Shown here: piece by piece, positions 7,789-16,384 of the stretch | How positions within the stretch are numbered: the stretch's first letter is position 1 | Layout of the letters: each line of letters begins with the position of its first letter | From: Lewinellaceae bacterium | GTDB taxonomy: Bacteria; Bacteroidota; Bacteroidia; Chitinophagales; Saprospiraceae | Direction: 5' to 3' | Assembly (NCBI GenBank): GCA_020636375.1 | Contig: JACJXZ010000004.1 | Coordinates: 496,001-560,000 of the forward strand | DNA length: 64,000 bases | Notes under the pieces: generated by a model | Told to the model about the DNA's origin: nothing | The model's input: the letters and a program-made list of their open reading frames with translations, nothing else | Databases searched by the model: none | Translations under genes and position numbers: made by a program

Positions 7789-8472
7789 TTACTTCAGCCG
7801 CTCCAGGAGCCGCTCTTTGTACGACCGCCCCACCGGAACCTTCGCCTCCCCAACCATTACAAAATTGCCCTCCATATAACGGATTCCGGGCAGGGCGACG
7901 AGGTAAGACCGGTGGACGCGCAGGAAGGTATCCGCCGGCAATTCTTCTTCCAGTTGATTCAGCGTCGTTTTCGGGACGTACACCTGCCGGCTGGTATGCA
8001 CCTTCACGTAATCCCCGTAGGCTTCCAGGTATAGGATTTCCTGCAGGGGCACGCGGTATAGCTTGCGGTCCGCCTGGATGAGAAGGGAAGAAGGTGTTTC
8101 ATGGGGCTCCGGGGCAGTGAGCAGCCGATGCGCCTTATTCACCGCTTTCAGGAACCGCTCGAAAGCAATGGGTTTGAGCAGGTAGTCGGCCGCTTCCAGT
8201 TCGAAGCCCTCCAGGGCGTATTCGGGGTAGGCGGTGGTGAAGATGACGGCGGGCGGCCGGGGCAGGGCTTTCAGCAGGCTGATGCCGGAGAGCCGCGGCA
8301 TGTTGATGTCCAGGAACAAGATCTGTGGGTTTTGTTCCCGGACGGCCTGCATGCCTTTTATCGGGTCTGTGGCACTGCCCAGCAGCCGCAGTTGCGGGGT
8401 TTGGCGAATGTAATGCTCCAACACCTTGATGGCGGGCGGTTCGTCGTCGATGATGTAGCAGGTCAGGGTCAT
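7789..8472 (-). CDS. LytTR-family response regulator
   Basis: This 227-residue regulator has a receiver domain (residues 1 to about 118) with the acidic pocket YIIDDEPP, phosphoacceptor D55 in ILFLDINMPRLSG and the conserved lysine in DYLLKPI. A LytTR DNA-binding domain follows from about residue 125, recognised by ILYLEAYGDYVKVHT, FLRVHRSYLVAL and VPVGRSYKERLLERL. It is the downstream partner of the LytS-like kinase at 8563-9615 on the same strand, and the two should form one signalling pair and probably one transcript. The 90-bp spacer between them consists largely of a tetranucleotide-based repeat that ends about 12 bp before this ATG. Confidence 0.93.
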   Translation of the reverse strand: MTLTCYIIDDEPPAIKVLEHYIRQTPQLRLLGSATDPIKGMQAVREQNPQILFLDINMPRLSGISLLKALPRPPAVIFTTAYPEYALEGFELEAADYLLKPIAFERFLKAVNKAHRLLTAPEPHETPSSLLIQADRKLYRVPLQEILYLEAYGDYVKVHTSRQVYVPKTTLNQLEEELPADTFLRVHRSYLVALPGIRYMEGNFVMVGEAKVPVGRSYKERLLERLK

Positions 8473-8484
8473 GGGGGAATGGGG

Positions 8485-8550
8485 GAATGAATGAGTGAAT
8501 GAATGAATGAGTGAATGAATGAATGAGTGAATGAGTGAATGAGTGAATGA
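8485..8550. repeat. GAAT/GAGT tetranucleotide satellite before the LytTR gene
   Basis: The tract is made of GAAT and GAGT words, with an overall 8- to 12-bp rhythm, in the spacer between the kinase stop and the regulator start. It resembles the perfect (AATGAGTG)9 array at 48389-48460, which also precedes a minus-strand start codon. Confidence 0.85.
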
Positions 8551-8562
8551 TGGAATATATTG

Positions 8563-9615
8563 CTAAATTTTTCCGATCTTCAGAGATACCGAAAAAATCT
8601 TTCCATCCTCAAAAATGACCAGTTCGTGCTGCCCGGGGTAGAGCATGTTCAGGCGCTTTTTCACATTTTCCAGGCCTATGCCGCCGGCGCCGCCGGGAGG
8701 TTGCTCATCCGGCGGGGCCATGTCGTTCTCTGTGGTTAATAAAATGCTTTGCCGGCCGATCCGGAAAAGTATCCGTACAAAAGCTGCCCGCCCCTCGCTT
8801 TTCAGCCCGTGTTTGAAAGCATTTTCCACAAAGGGGATAAACAGGAGGGGGGCCACTTCAATGCCGGAAGGGCGCCCCTCGATGGCAAGGGTTACCTGTT
8901 GCTCCTCTCCCAGCCTCAGCCGCTGCAGTTCGATGTAATTCCGGATGTACTCCAGTTCCTTTTCCAGCGGCACCTGCCGGGCGCGGCAGTCGTACAGCAT
9001 ATACCGCATGCAGCCGGCCAGCCGCAGGATAGCCTCCGGCACCCGCGGAGACCCCTCCAGGGCAAAGCTGTACAGGTTGTTGAGGCTGTTGAACAGGAAA
9101 TGCGGGTCGACCTGTGTTTTCAGGGCTTTGAACTCTGCCTCGGCTTTCTCTTTTTCCAACCGGGCAATGCGCTTTTGCTGCTGCTGGGCCTGAAACCAGC
9201 CCTTGGACAGCTTGAGCAGCGCGGTGATGGCCAAATATGCGACATGGTATTGAGCGATCTCCGGCAATCTGAAGTAGGAGATGAAATAGTATCCCGGAAA
9301 CAGCCAGCCGGCCAGGTATTCGAAGGTGAGGATGTTGAAATAAGTGCCTGCCGCCAACAAGGCAACCAGCGCCAGGCCGTAGGACACATACCTTCTGGAT
9401 TGGAGCAGGTGGGGTATCAATACGAGCAGATTGATGTAAACAGCCAACCAAAGGCTAAAGTGAAACAGGAAGGTATAGATCAAATCCACCAACTGAATCT
9501 CCTGGCCATAGGCAAAATGGCGGGACAGCATATAAAACGACAAACCCCAGAAAGCCAGGTGCTGGACGAGGCGGTTTTGGGAAAAGTCGGTCATGGGGAT
9601 CGCCCTTTTATCCAT
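8563..9615 (-). CDS. LytS/YehU-type membrane sensor histidine kinase
   Basis: The 350-residue protein has about four membrane segments in its first 150 residues and then a His_kinase (PF06580-type) core. The phosphoacceptor motif is DPHFLFNSLNNL, the N box is FIPFVENAFKHGL and the G box is GGIGLENVKKRL. A coiled stretch rich in Gln, Lys and Glu (about residues 140-165) joins the membrane part to the kinase. The input region has no recognisable extracellular ligand domain. It should phosphorylate the LytTR regulator encoded immediately downstream. An alternative start at 9594 would drop seven residues. The stimulus is unknown. Confidence 0.92.
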   Translation of the reverse strand: MDKRAIPMTDFSQNRLVQHLAFWGLSFYMLSRHFAYGQEIQLVDLIYTFLFHFSLWLAVYINLLVLIPHLLQSRRYVSYGLALVALLAAGTYFNILTFEYLAGWLFPGYYFISYFRLPEIAQYHVAYLAITALLKLSKGWFQAQQQQKRIARLEKEKAEAEFKALKTQVDPHFLFNSLNNLYSFALEGSPRVPEAILRLAGCMRYMLYDCRARQVPLEKELEYIRNYIELQRLRLGEEQQVTLAIEGRPSGIEVAPLLFIPFVENAFKHGLKSEGRAAFVRILFRIGRQSILLTTENDMAPPDEQPPGGAGGIGLENVKKRLNMLYPGQHELVIFEDGKIFSVSLKIGKI

Positions 9616-9671
9616 ATCTGAAGCATTTTTCAGGCTGAGGCTTTTGATGGCTCAATTGCTGAGGGCACTTC

Positions 9672-10223
9672 TCACCTCCGCAGGTGCTCCGGGGACATAA
9701 ACGCCTGTTCCTCTTCCGCATATTTGCGGACAAACTCCTGCAGGTCGGCAGTGGGTGCGGTCAGCACGATGATGTCCTCTTCCATGATTTCGTGCTTGAT
9801 CCTGATCTTCCTTTGTTCAAAGAGTTTTTCCAGCCATTCGATGTCGAAAAAATAGATTTTCATGTCGTTCTTGTCAAATTCAACTTTGGCAAAGGAGTGG
9901 GTGGCCAGCAGCGGGGCGATGGCCAGGCCGTCGTCGTTACTGCAGCGGTTTTCAGTATTGTAAAAATCAAAAAAATAATGACTTCCCAGGCGGACGAGAT
10001 GCACTTTGAACTCTGCCCGTTCGTCTTCATCGGAAAAGGCCAGCTCGTAGTACTTCCCTTCTCCCCGGCTGAAGGCCCAGGTTTCCTTGTCGTTTTTCCA
10101 TTCGCCCAGAACCTCTTCCCGGAAGGCCAGCTTGTCCTCCGAATAGAGCGGGTGGAGGGAGGGGATGCAAGAGTTCAGTGCAGCGGCCAGGGCCAGCGTA
10201 GAAATGATGATTGTCTTTTTCAT
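9672..10223 (-). CDS. Putative lipoprotein of unknown function
   Basis: The start at 10223 gives 183 residues with a lipoprotein signal (MKKTIIISTLALAAALNSC, lipid cysteine C19); the longer reading from 10271 would bury this signal. The mature part begins IPSLHPLYSEDKLAF and contains EEVLGEWKNDKETWAF, resembling small Bacteroidota lipoproteins with a lipocalin-like beta fold, in which LGEW marks the first strand. It ends with a charged helix rich in Glu. No catalytic motif is visible. It lies 57 bp upstream of the LytS-like kinase on the same strand and might share its regulation. The function is not recognised. Confidence 0.7.
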   Translation of the reverse strand: MKKTIIISTLALAAALNSCIPSLHPLYSEDKLAFREEVLGEWKNDKETWAFSRGEGKYYELAFSDEDERAEFKVHLVRLGSHYFFDFYNTENRCSNDDGLAIAPLLATHSFAKVEFDKNDMKIYFFDIEWLEKLFEQRKIRIKHEIMEEDIIVLTAPTADLQEFVRKYAEEEQAFMSPEHLRR

Positions 10224-10322
10224 GATCTTTCTTTTTCTTCCCAATCTAAAGCCAGGGCGGGCAGTTGCCAAATCTAATCGTTGAACGGCGGGCTAAGGTA
10301 GGTGAGCGGCAGGAAGGGGGGA

Positions 10323-11957
10323 TCACCGCAGGAAGGCGAACAGGAATTGCACATAGACGATCTTGGTGATCAGCGAAACCGGCAGCATCAGGGTGAAGCC
10401 GATATTGGGCAGTTTGTTCTGCGATTTTTCCAGCGCAAAATCCAGGATGGCCGGCTGGTTGGCCACCATGCCGATCAGGAAGCTGAACGGGATTTTCAAC
10501 AGTTTGTACCCGATGAAGAGGGTGGCCACGGCGGTGAGAAAGCTAATGATGGTGCCGGCCAGGAAAATGACGCCGCCGCCGCCCCGGGCAATGGTCGCCA
10601 TAAAGGTATGGCCGGAATTGACGCCCACGCCTGCCAGCAGGAGGATCAGGCCGATCTGCCGCAGGGTGAGGTTGGCGCTGTAGGGCAGCGTCCAGACGAT
10701 AGGGCCGGTGCGCCGCAGCGCGCCCAGGATGAGGGCCACGATCAGCGGGCCGCCGGCAAAGCCCAGCTTGAAAGATACGCCGCCGGGCAGCTGAAAGGTG
10801 ATCATGCCGAGCAGGAGGCCCAGGGCCATGCCCAGGCCGAAGGAAAGCAGGTTGATGCGGCTGAGGTCGTCGTAAGAGTCGCCGAAGATTTGGGATATCC
10901 TGGGGATGTCCGTCCTCCGTGCGACGAAGCGGACGCGGTCGCCGAGTTCCAGTACGGTGTTGGAATTGGCGAGGATGTCAATATCTCCCCGCCGGACGCG
11001 GGTGATGATAGCGGCGTATTTTTCGTTGAGGTTGAGGGTCGACAGGCGTTCGCCGGCAATCTTGGGGTTGGAAACGAAGATCCTCCGGGTGTCGTATTCG
11101 GTGCGGTCGAAAGATAACCGGAAGGGGAGTAACTTGCCCATGATGCCGGCGATGCGCTCGACTTCTTCTTCGTCTCCCACTACCGCCACCTGGTCGCCCT
11201 CCCGGAAAGTGGTGTCCATGTTGGTGAGTTCCGTCTGTTCACCGCGCTTCCGGCGCCCGAAGACAGCAGCCATCTTATATTCCCGTTTGAGGTCCCGGAG
11301 GGCGATTCCCGTCACGGCGGGCTGTGTCACTTCCAGCGTATGGCTGGCAATCGATTGTTTGACCGGATATTCCTGCTTCAGCTCCCGTTCTTCCTCCCGG
11401 TAATCGATCTTCAGGGCCCGCTGCATCAGCACAATGGCCACCATGACCCCCAGGACGCCCATAGGGTAGGAGAGGGAATAGCCCACTACCGCCTCCTGGC
11501 TCATATCCCGGATGCTGCCTTCTGCCGCTTTGGCGTTGCTGATGGCGTCGAGCAGGCCGGCCAGAGCCGGCGTGTTGGTCGTGCTGCCGGCAAAAAGGCC
11601 GGAAGTGGTGCTGGCCCCGAAGCCGAAAAGGAAATGCAGCCCTACGGTGATACTGGCAGAGAGGGTAAGCATGATGATGACGAAAATGATGTCCCGGGAG
11701 CCCCGCTGGCGGAAGGTGGCAAAAAAACTGGGCCCCGAACTCAACCCGATGGTATACACAAAGATGGCCAGCCCCAGGAAAATGATGGTCTCCGGGATTT
11801 GCAGCTCCGGACTGAGCCCCCCGATCCCTAACCCGACGAACAACACCGCGGCAACGCCGAGGTTGCTGCCCCGGATGCGGATGCTGCCTACGCCGTAGCC
11901 GAGGCCGGCAACGACAAAAAGTAAGAGTACAGGATTCTCGATGAAAGCTTCTATCAT
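10323..11957 (-). CDS. AspT/YidE/YbjL-family transporter with two TrkA-C domains
   Basis: The 544-residue membrane protein has the duplicated AspT/YidE arrangement. About five helices come first (LFVVAGLGYGVGSIRIRGSN, LGLAIFVYTIGLSSGPSFF), with the GFGASTTSGLFAGSTTNTPA signature. Two cytoplasmic TrkA-C (RCK-C) domains occupy the middle (about 200-360; DTTFREGDQVAVVGDEEE and LELGDRVRFVARRTDI). A second set of about five helices follows (GLGMALGLLLGMITF, ILLLAGVGVNSGHTF), ending with FLIGMVANQPAILDFALE. Members are antiporters or putative exporters of small anions such as aspartate/alanine; the RCK-C domains suggest ligand gating. The substrate cannot be inferred. It appears monocistronic. Confidence 0.9.
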   Translation of the reverse strand: MIEAFIENPVLLLFVVAGLGYGVGSIRIRGSNLGVAAVLFVGLGIGGLSPELQIPETIIFLGLAIFVYTIGLSSGPSFFATFRQRGSRDIIFVIIMLTLSASITVGLHFLFGFGASTTSGLFAGSTTNTPALAGLLDAISNAKAAEGSIRDMSQEAVVGYSLSYPMGVLGVMVAIVLMQRALKIDYREEERELKQEYPVKQSIASHTLEVTQPAVTGIALRDLKREYKMAAVFGRRKRGEQTELTNMDTTFREGDQVAVVGDEEEVERIAGIMGKLLPFRLSFDRTEYDTRRIFVSNPKIAGERLSTLNLNEKYAAIITRVRRGDIDILANSNTVLELGDRVRFVARRTDIPRISQIFGDSYDDLSRINLLSFGLGMALGLLLGMITFQLPGGVSFKLGFAGGPLIVALILGALRRTGPIVWTLPYSANLTLRQIGLILLLAGVGVNSGHTFMATIARGGGGVIFLAGTIISFLTAVATLFIGYKLLKIPFSFLIGMVANQPAILDFALEKSQNKLPNIGFTLMLPVSLITKIVYVQFLFAFLR

Positions 11958-12099
11958 AATTGATCAGGGTAGCTGAATGATTTGCCCGCATAAAAGTAAA
12001 ACAAAGTGGCCAAAAGCGTTTACCCTGCTCGCAAAGTAGAGCTTCCGAGTCTGTGATGTAACACGAGCATTGATAAAATGCAGGAAGGCAGGGTTGCCA

Positions 12100-12140
12100 G
12101 TTGTTTGTTACCGGCCCGAGGGTTCCTGCGAACAAACAAC
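12100..12140. repeat. Inverted repeat upstream of the transporter gene
   Basis: GTTGTTTGTT (12100-12109) and AACAAACAAC (12131-12140) form a perfect 10-bp stem with a 21-bp loop. It lies 143 bp upstream of the transporter start, in the 697-bp non-coding stretch 11958-12654. Apart from this hairpin, the MITE and an octamer array, I see nothing coding in that stretch. Confidence 0.6.
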
Positions 12141-12344
12141 GAGCAACTGCAAACGACCACCAAGATTGGCGATTTAGTTTTTATCATAACATCTGTTATT
12201 ACACTTTGAGTCTTGATCTTTAGCCTGTTTCCGGAATTTCCGGGATACTCCCTTCGCGAATGCACAAATGAGACTGCTCCGGAAAGTTGATTTCAGGATT
12301 TTAACATCCTCAATTTCGAATTTTATTTTGAATCCACCCCCTAA

Positions 12345-12502
12345 GGGATCACGCAATAATAAGTTACCCAAAATAGAGGAAGTTATTTTGTGTGCTGGCA
12401 AGGCGCCAAACGTAGGCATAGCCCAGCTACGGCGAGGCTTGGCAACGCCGCCAGCGCGCAAAAGAACGACTATAGATGGGTAAGTTATTGTTGCGCGATC
12501 CC
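12345..12502. mobile_element. 158-bp foldback MITE, copy 1
   Basis: The element runs from GGGATCACGCAATAATAA to the near-complementary TTATTGTTGCGCGATCCC and is flanked on both sides by TAA (12342-12344 and 12503-12505), which looks like a 3-bp target duplication. The interior is itself a long imperfect palindrome with the apex GCATAGC-cca-GCTACG (12416-12431). It has no coding capacity. Copy 2 at 48801-48958 has the same length and about 90% identity by eye. A 3-bp TNA duplication and GGG-starting ends are compatible with mobilisation by an IS5-group transposase, but none is present here. Confidence 0.88.
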
Positions 12503-12613
12503 TAACCCCCGCCAGCGAGGGACACTTCCTCCGATTTGGGGGTGCATTTAAAAATAAAGTTTTTCATTTTCAATAACGGGATTCCCATCCTGACTTTCCG
12601 GAGCAGCCTCACA

Positions 12614-12637
12614 AATGCACGAATGCACAAATGCACG
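12614..12637. repeat. Short AATGCACR octamer array
   Basis: Three consecutive copies of an 8-bp unit (AATGCACG, AATGCACA, AATGCACG) end 17 bp from the stop codon of the photolyase gene. The period is the same as in the arrays at 47545, 48389 and 50924. Confidence 0.7.
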
Positions 12638-12654
12638 AATATACTCCTCCCCCC

Positions 12655-14205
12655 TCACAACTCCTCAACCCGTTCCTTATACTCCGCTGCCTGCCGCAGG
12701 ATTTTCTCCCGTTCCTCTCCGTCCATGCGGCCCCAGACCCGGTACATCATGCCGATGCGGGGGTTGTTGCTCAGCTTGTCGGAATGCCGGTCATAGAAAT
12801 CCCAGTACAGGCTGTTGAAAGGGCAGGCCTTTTCGCCGTATTTGGCCTTTCGGTCGTAGTGGCAACCGGAGCAGTAGTCCCCCATTTTGTGGATGTAGTT
12901 GGCGCTGGATACATAGGGCTTGGTGCCGACGATGCCGCCGTCGGCAAACTGGCTCATGCCCCGGGTGTTGGTGATCTCTACCCATTCGATAGCGTCCATG
13001 TAAATGCCGAGGTACCACTCGTCCAGCTCGTCGGGGTGTACGCCCAGGAGGAGGGCGAAATTTCCGGTGACCATCAGGCGCTGTATGTGGTGGGCGTAGG
13101 CCCTATCCAGCGATTGGCCGATGGCGTGTTTCAGGCAGTTCATTTTCGTTTTGCCCGTCCAGTACCACTCCGGCAGCTTGGCCTGGTGGCCGAAATAGTT
13201 CATTTCGGCGAAAGCCGGCATTTTCGCCCAGTAGATGCCCCGCATGTATTCCCGCCAGCCGATGACCTGCCGGACGAAACCTTCGATCTGTGAAATGTCA
13301 ATATCGTCCTGGTGTGCTTTCCAGTGCCGGATGCAGGCGCCAACGACCTCCAATGGGTGCAACAGCTTGACATTCATGGCGAAGGAAAGCTTGGAATGGA
13401 ATAACAAATAGCCCCGCTCCGTCATGGCATCCTGATAGGTGCCGAACAGCGGCAGCTGGTGTTCAACGAAATGGTTCAGCAGTTCCAGGCATTCCCGGCG
13501 GGTGACCGGCCAGGGGAAGCGCTTTTCATCGATGGCGCCAATGGTATCTACCTGTTTCTCCCGGAGCATGTTCACGATGTCGGCGGCATCGTGGCTGAAG
13601 TGCAGCGGCTTCGGAATGGATTGTCCTTTGGGAAGCTTTTTTCGGTTGTCCTGGTCGTAATTCCACTGGCCGGTCAGCGGCGTTTCGCCGTCCGCTTCCA
13701 TCAGGATGTTGTGCTCTTTGCGCATGTGGCGGTAAAAGCTTTCCAGGAGGTAGGTCTTCTTTCCTTTAAAGAAGGCCTCTACGCCCAGGCGCGGCGTCAG
13801 GAAGTGTTCCGTATCGAAATGGCGGCTTTCTGCCCTGAGTTCCCGGCACAGGTTTCTGAGTTCCTCGTCCAGGCGGTACTCATCGGGCAGCAGATATTCG
13901 AATGCCCGGATGCCGTATTCTTCAGCCAGGGCCCGGATGTTGCCGCTGATGGACTGCCGGTTTGCGGCGGCGTCCAGGGTGAGATAACGCACCTGATGGC
14001 CCTTGTCCTGCAGCTCTGCGGCGAAGGCCCGCATAGCCAGGAAGAAGCCGGCCACTTTTTGGATGTGATGGCGGACGTATCCCGTTTCGGAGAGGGTTTC
14101 CATGAGCACGTACAACACCTCGTCGTTCTTCTCTTCGAACCAGGAATGCCGGATGTTGAGCTGGTCACCCAGGATGAGCCGTAGTTTTTGATATTTTTTT
14201 TTCAT
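12655..14205 (-). CDS. Iron-sulfur photolyase/cryptochrome (FeS-BCP, PhrB type)
   Basis: Starting at 14205 (MKKKYQKLRLILGDQLN) the protein has 516 residues, the usual length of the deoxyribodipyrimidine photolyase-related group. The N-terminal domain carries the antenna-type fold (LILGDQLNIRHSWF). The C-terminal helical FAD domain includes WREYMRGIYWAKMP, HHIQRLMVTGNFALLLG and ANYIHKMGDYCSGC. Four cysteines fit the 4Fe-4S site: one in KMNCLKHAIG, two in CSGC, and one 13 residues later in ACPF. The last three have the same relative spacing as in Agrobacterium PhrB. Members repair (6-4) photoproducts or act as cryptochromes. Upstream in-frame codons to 14331 are probably not translated. The gene faces away from the ABC exporter at 14425. 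Confidence 0.92.
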   Translation of the reverse strand: MKKKYQKLRLILGDQLNIRHSWFEEKNDEVLYVLMETLSETGYVRHHIQKVAGFFLAMRAFAAELQDKGHQVRYLTLDAAANRQSISGNIRALAEEYGIRAFEYLLPDEYRLDEELRNLCRELRAESRHFDTEHFLTPRLGVEAFFKGKKTYLLESFYRHMRKEHNILMEADGETPLTGQWNYDQDNRKKLPKGQSIPKPLHFSHDAADIVNMLREKQVDTIGAIDEKRFPWPVTRRECLELLNHFVEHQLPLFGTYQDAMTERGYLLFHSKLSFAMNVKLLHPLEVVGACIRHWKAHQDDIDISQIEGFVRQVIGWREYMRGIYWAKMPAFAEMNYFGHQAKLPEWYWTGKTKMNCLKHAIGQSLDRAYAHHIQRLMVTGNFALLLGVHPDELDEWYLGIYMDAIEWVEITNTRGMSQFADGGIVGTKPYVSSANYIHKMGDYCSGCHYDRKAKYGEKACPFNSLYWDFYDRHSDKLSNNPRIGMMYRVWGRMDGEEREKILRQAAEYKERVEEL

Positions 14206-14390
14206 CAACAGGAAGTTTTGCCCTGGCAATAGATTATTTCCCGAATTTGGCCGTATATAGGCCGCCGGAAAGCCGGCCACAGAGCGAAGGCGGGCCGCCA
14301 ATCCAGCCATCCAACAGCTGCCCTTGCCCATTGTTCATCCATGTTTTCGGTGGGTTGATCAATAAAGGTTTTCCGGTGAGGGGATATTCC

Positions 14391-14398
14391 TATCTTTG
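14391..14398 (+). promoter_or_regulatory. Candidate -7 element of the ABC exporter promoter
   Basis: TATCTTTG matches the Bacteroidota -7 consensus TAnnTTTG, 27 bp before the ATG at 14425. A GTTTTCC stretch about 20 bp upstream is only a weak -33 match. Confidence 0.5.
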
Positions 14399-14424
14399 GG
14401 CCTTGTCGGAAAACAAACACAACT

Positions 14425-15324
14425 ATGCGTGTTTTAAACATCAGCGGCCTGTCCAAGCGGTATGGCAAGATCACGGCGGTAGACAACCTCAGCCTGGAGG
14501 TCGGGCAGGGAATGTCTTTCGGCATCCTGGGGCCCAACGGCAGCGGAAAGACCACCACCCTGGGCATCATCCTGGGCATTATCCACCAGAACAGCGGCTC
14601 CTTCACCTGGTTCGGCGGGCGGTACGGCAAATGGCACCGCCATCACATCGGCGCCCTGCTGGAAACCCCGAATTTCTACCCCTACCTGAATGCAGTGGAT
14701 AACCTGCGGCTGATCGCCCACATCCGGCGGGTACAAGAGCCCCGGATCGACCACCTGCTCGAACTGGTCAACCTGCACCGTCGCCGCCATTCCCGGTTCA
14801 GGACGTTCTCCCTGGGGATGAAACAGCGGCTGGCCATCGCCGGCGCTATGATCGGCGACCCCGAGGTGCTGATCTTCGATGAGCCCACCAACGGGCTGGA
14901 CCCCCAGGGAATTGCCGAGGTGCGCCAGACGCTGCGGGAGATCGCCGCCATGGGCAAGACCATTATCATGGCCAGCCACATCCTCGACGAAGTGGAGAAG
15001 GTCTGTTCGCACGTCGCCATCATCAAGGAAGGCCGCCTGCTGGCCAGCGGAACAGTAGGCGCCATCATCAGCGACGATATGCTGGTAGAAGTATCGGCGG
15101 AAAACCTCGACGGCCTGAAATCCGCTATGGGGCAATACCCGCCGGTTCGCCGCATCGAGGAAGAGGAGGGGAAGCTGATCCTTTATCTGAGCGAAGAAGT
15201 GCCTCCGGCGCAGATCAACCAGGTGGCTTTCAGGCAGGGGGTCGCCCTTTCCCACCTGCGGGTCGTCAAAAAAAGCCTGGAATCGGAATTCCTGGAGATC
15301 ACCGGCAAGAAGGATGCGAATTGA
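14425..15324 (+). CDS. ABC transporter ATP-binding protein (ABC-2 exporter)
   Basis: The 299-residue ATPase has Walker A GPNGSGKT (36-43), the signature SLGMKQRLAIAG (129-140), Walker B VLIFDEPTNGLDP with E153 as catalytic base, and the switch histidine in MASHILDEVE. The C-terminal 80 residues form the extension typical of exporter ATPases of the CcmA/DrrA/BcrA type. It should power the ABC-2 permease encoded 61 bp downstream. Such pairs export antibiotics, lipids or other hydrophobic compounds, but nothing shows the substrate. A TAnnTTTG-like promoter element lies just upstream, and the gene diverges from the photolyase gene. Confidence 0.93.
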   Translation: MRVLNISGLSKRYGKITAVDNLSLEVGQGMSFGILGPNGSGKTTTLGIILGIIHQNSGSFTWFGGRYGKWHRHHIGALLETPNFYPYLNAVDNLRLIAHIRRVQEPRIDHLLELVNLHRRRHSRFRTFSLGMKQRLAIAGAMIGDPEVLIFDEPTNGLDPQGIAEVRQTLREIAAMGKTIIMASHILDEVEKVCSHVAIIKEGRLLASGTVGAIISDDMLVEVSAENLDGLKSAMGQYPPVRRIEEEEGKLILYLSEEVPPAQINQVAFRQGVALSHLRVVKKSLESEFLEITGKKDAN

Positions 15325-15385
15325 CCGGTTTCGCCATACAGTGGCCTCACATCATGACTATTAGTTCTCAAAGCGGAAACCTGAA

Positions 15386-16192
15386 ATGCTGTACCTGCTA
15401 AAACTGGAATGGATAAAGCTCAACAAGCTGTTGTCTTTCCGCATTTTCACCCTGTTCTATTTTGTCTTGCTGCCGGCTATCCTGCTCACCGGCAAACGCA
15501 TCGATCAGTTGCCCCCGCCTCTGATGACCAACGAGGTGTTTTTCATTTTCCCGACGGTATGGGAATACCTGGGATATGTGGGCAACTGGCTGTGCTTCTT
15601 CTTTTTCGGGTTCCTCTCGATTATCGTCATCACTACCGAATACAGCTACCGCACCATGCGGCAGAACATCATCACCGGCCTTAGCCGCCGGCAGTATTTT
15701 CTGGGCAAGGTGTATTTTATCCTGTGCATGAGCCTCATGGCGACGGCCTATTACGCCCTGTGCGCCCTGCTGATCGGATACTTCAATACCTCTTCCGTTT
15801 ACTGGCATAAAGTGTGGCAGCATGCAGATTACATCCCCAGGTATTTCCTGATGTGCTGGGGGTATATGAGCTTTGGCCTGATGATCGGATTCCTGGCCAA
15901 GCGGACCGGGATCGCTCTCTTCCTCTACCTGGCCTATATCATGTTTATCGAGCTGATCCTGCGTTGGGGCGTCCACCTTCAACTGGTGAAACACCGGAGC
16001 ATGCACTTCTATCCGATGAATGCGGTAGAAGACCTCGTTCCCCTGCCCTTTACTCAGATGGCGGACCAGTTCCTTTCGCAGTACGGCTTCCGGCTCTTCC
16101 TCAGCCCGATGGAGGCCGCAGCCACTGTTGTCGCTTATTCCCTGGCATTTGTCGGCCTGGCCTGGTTGATGGTGAAGCGTGCAGATCTCTGA
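15386..16192 (+). CDS. ABC-2 type transporter permease
   Basis: The 268-residue polytopic protein has six predicted hydrophobic segments with the ABC-2 layout. The first helix is FRIFTLFYFVLLPAILLTG, followed by a long loop and then WLCFFFFGFLSIIVITTEYS. The EYSYRTMRQNIITGLSRRQY segment after it is the conserved coupling region of this permease type. A final pair of helices ends in the basic tail MVKRADL. It works as a dimer with the ATPase encoded just upstream. No extra domains are present. A GC-rich hairpin without a T-tract (GGAAGGC/GCCTTCC, 16301-16318) lies about 110 bp after the stop. Confidence 0.88.
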   Translation: MLYLLKLEWIKLNKLLSFRIFTLFYFVLLPAILLTGKRIDQLPPPLMTNEVFFIFPTVWEYLGYVGNWLCFFFFGFLSIIVITTEYSYRTMRQNIITGLSRRQYFLGKVYFILCMSLMATAYYALCALLIGYFNTSSVYWHKVWQHADYIPRYFLMCWGYMSFGLMIGFLAKRTGIALFLYLAYIMFIELILRWGVHLQLVKHRSMHFYPMNAVEDLVPLPFTQMADQFLSQYGFRLFLSPMEAAATVVAYSLAFVGLAWLMVKRADL

Positions 16193-16384
16193 CAACATTT
16201 TTTCCCTTCCAGCTGAACCCTTTGGAAAATTTTCTCGTTAAAAGAACAATGGCCTGCCGGATTTTGTACTTAATAATAGTGGCGCAGGCAAATAATAAAA
16301 GGAAGGCGCAGGCCTTCCGGCCAAAGGCAGTTAAAAAATTTAAGATTATTTTAACATTTGTTTCCGATTTTGCATCTTTGTTAG

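Noticed and set aside
6469..8034. Open frame of 521 codons on the plus strand
   Set aside because: It runs antisense across the Gfo/Idh/MocA gene and part of the LytTR gene and shows no family features.
12174..12461. Small conserved ORF shared with 48711-48917
   Set aside because: The similarity of the two peptides comes from the shared MITE sequence, not from a protein-coding gene.
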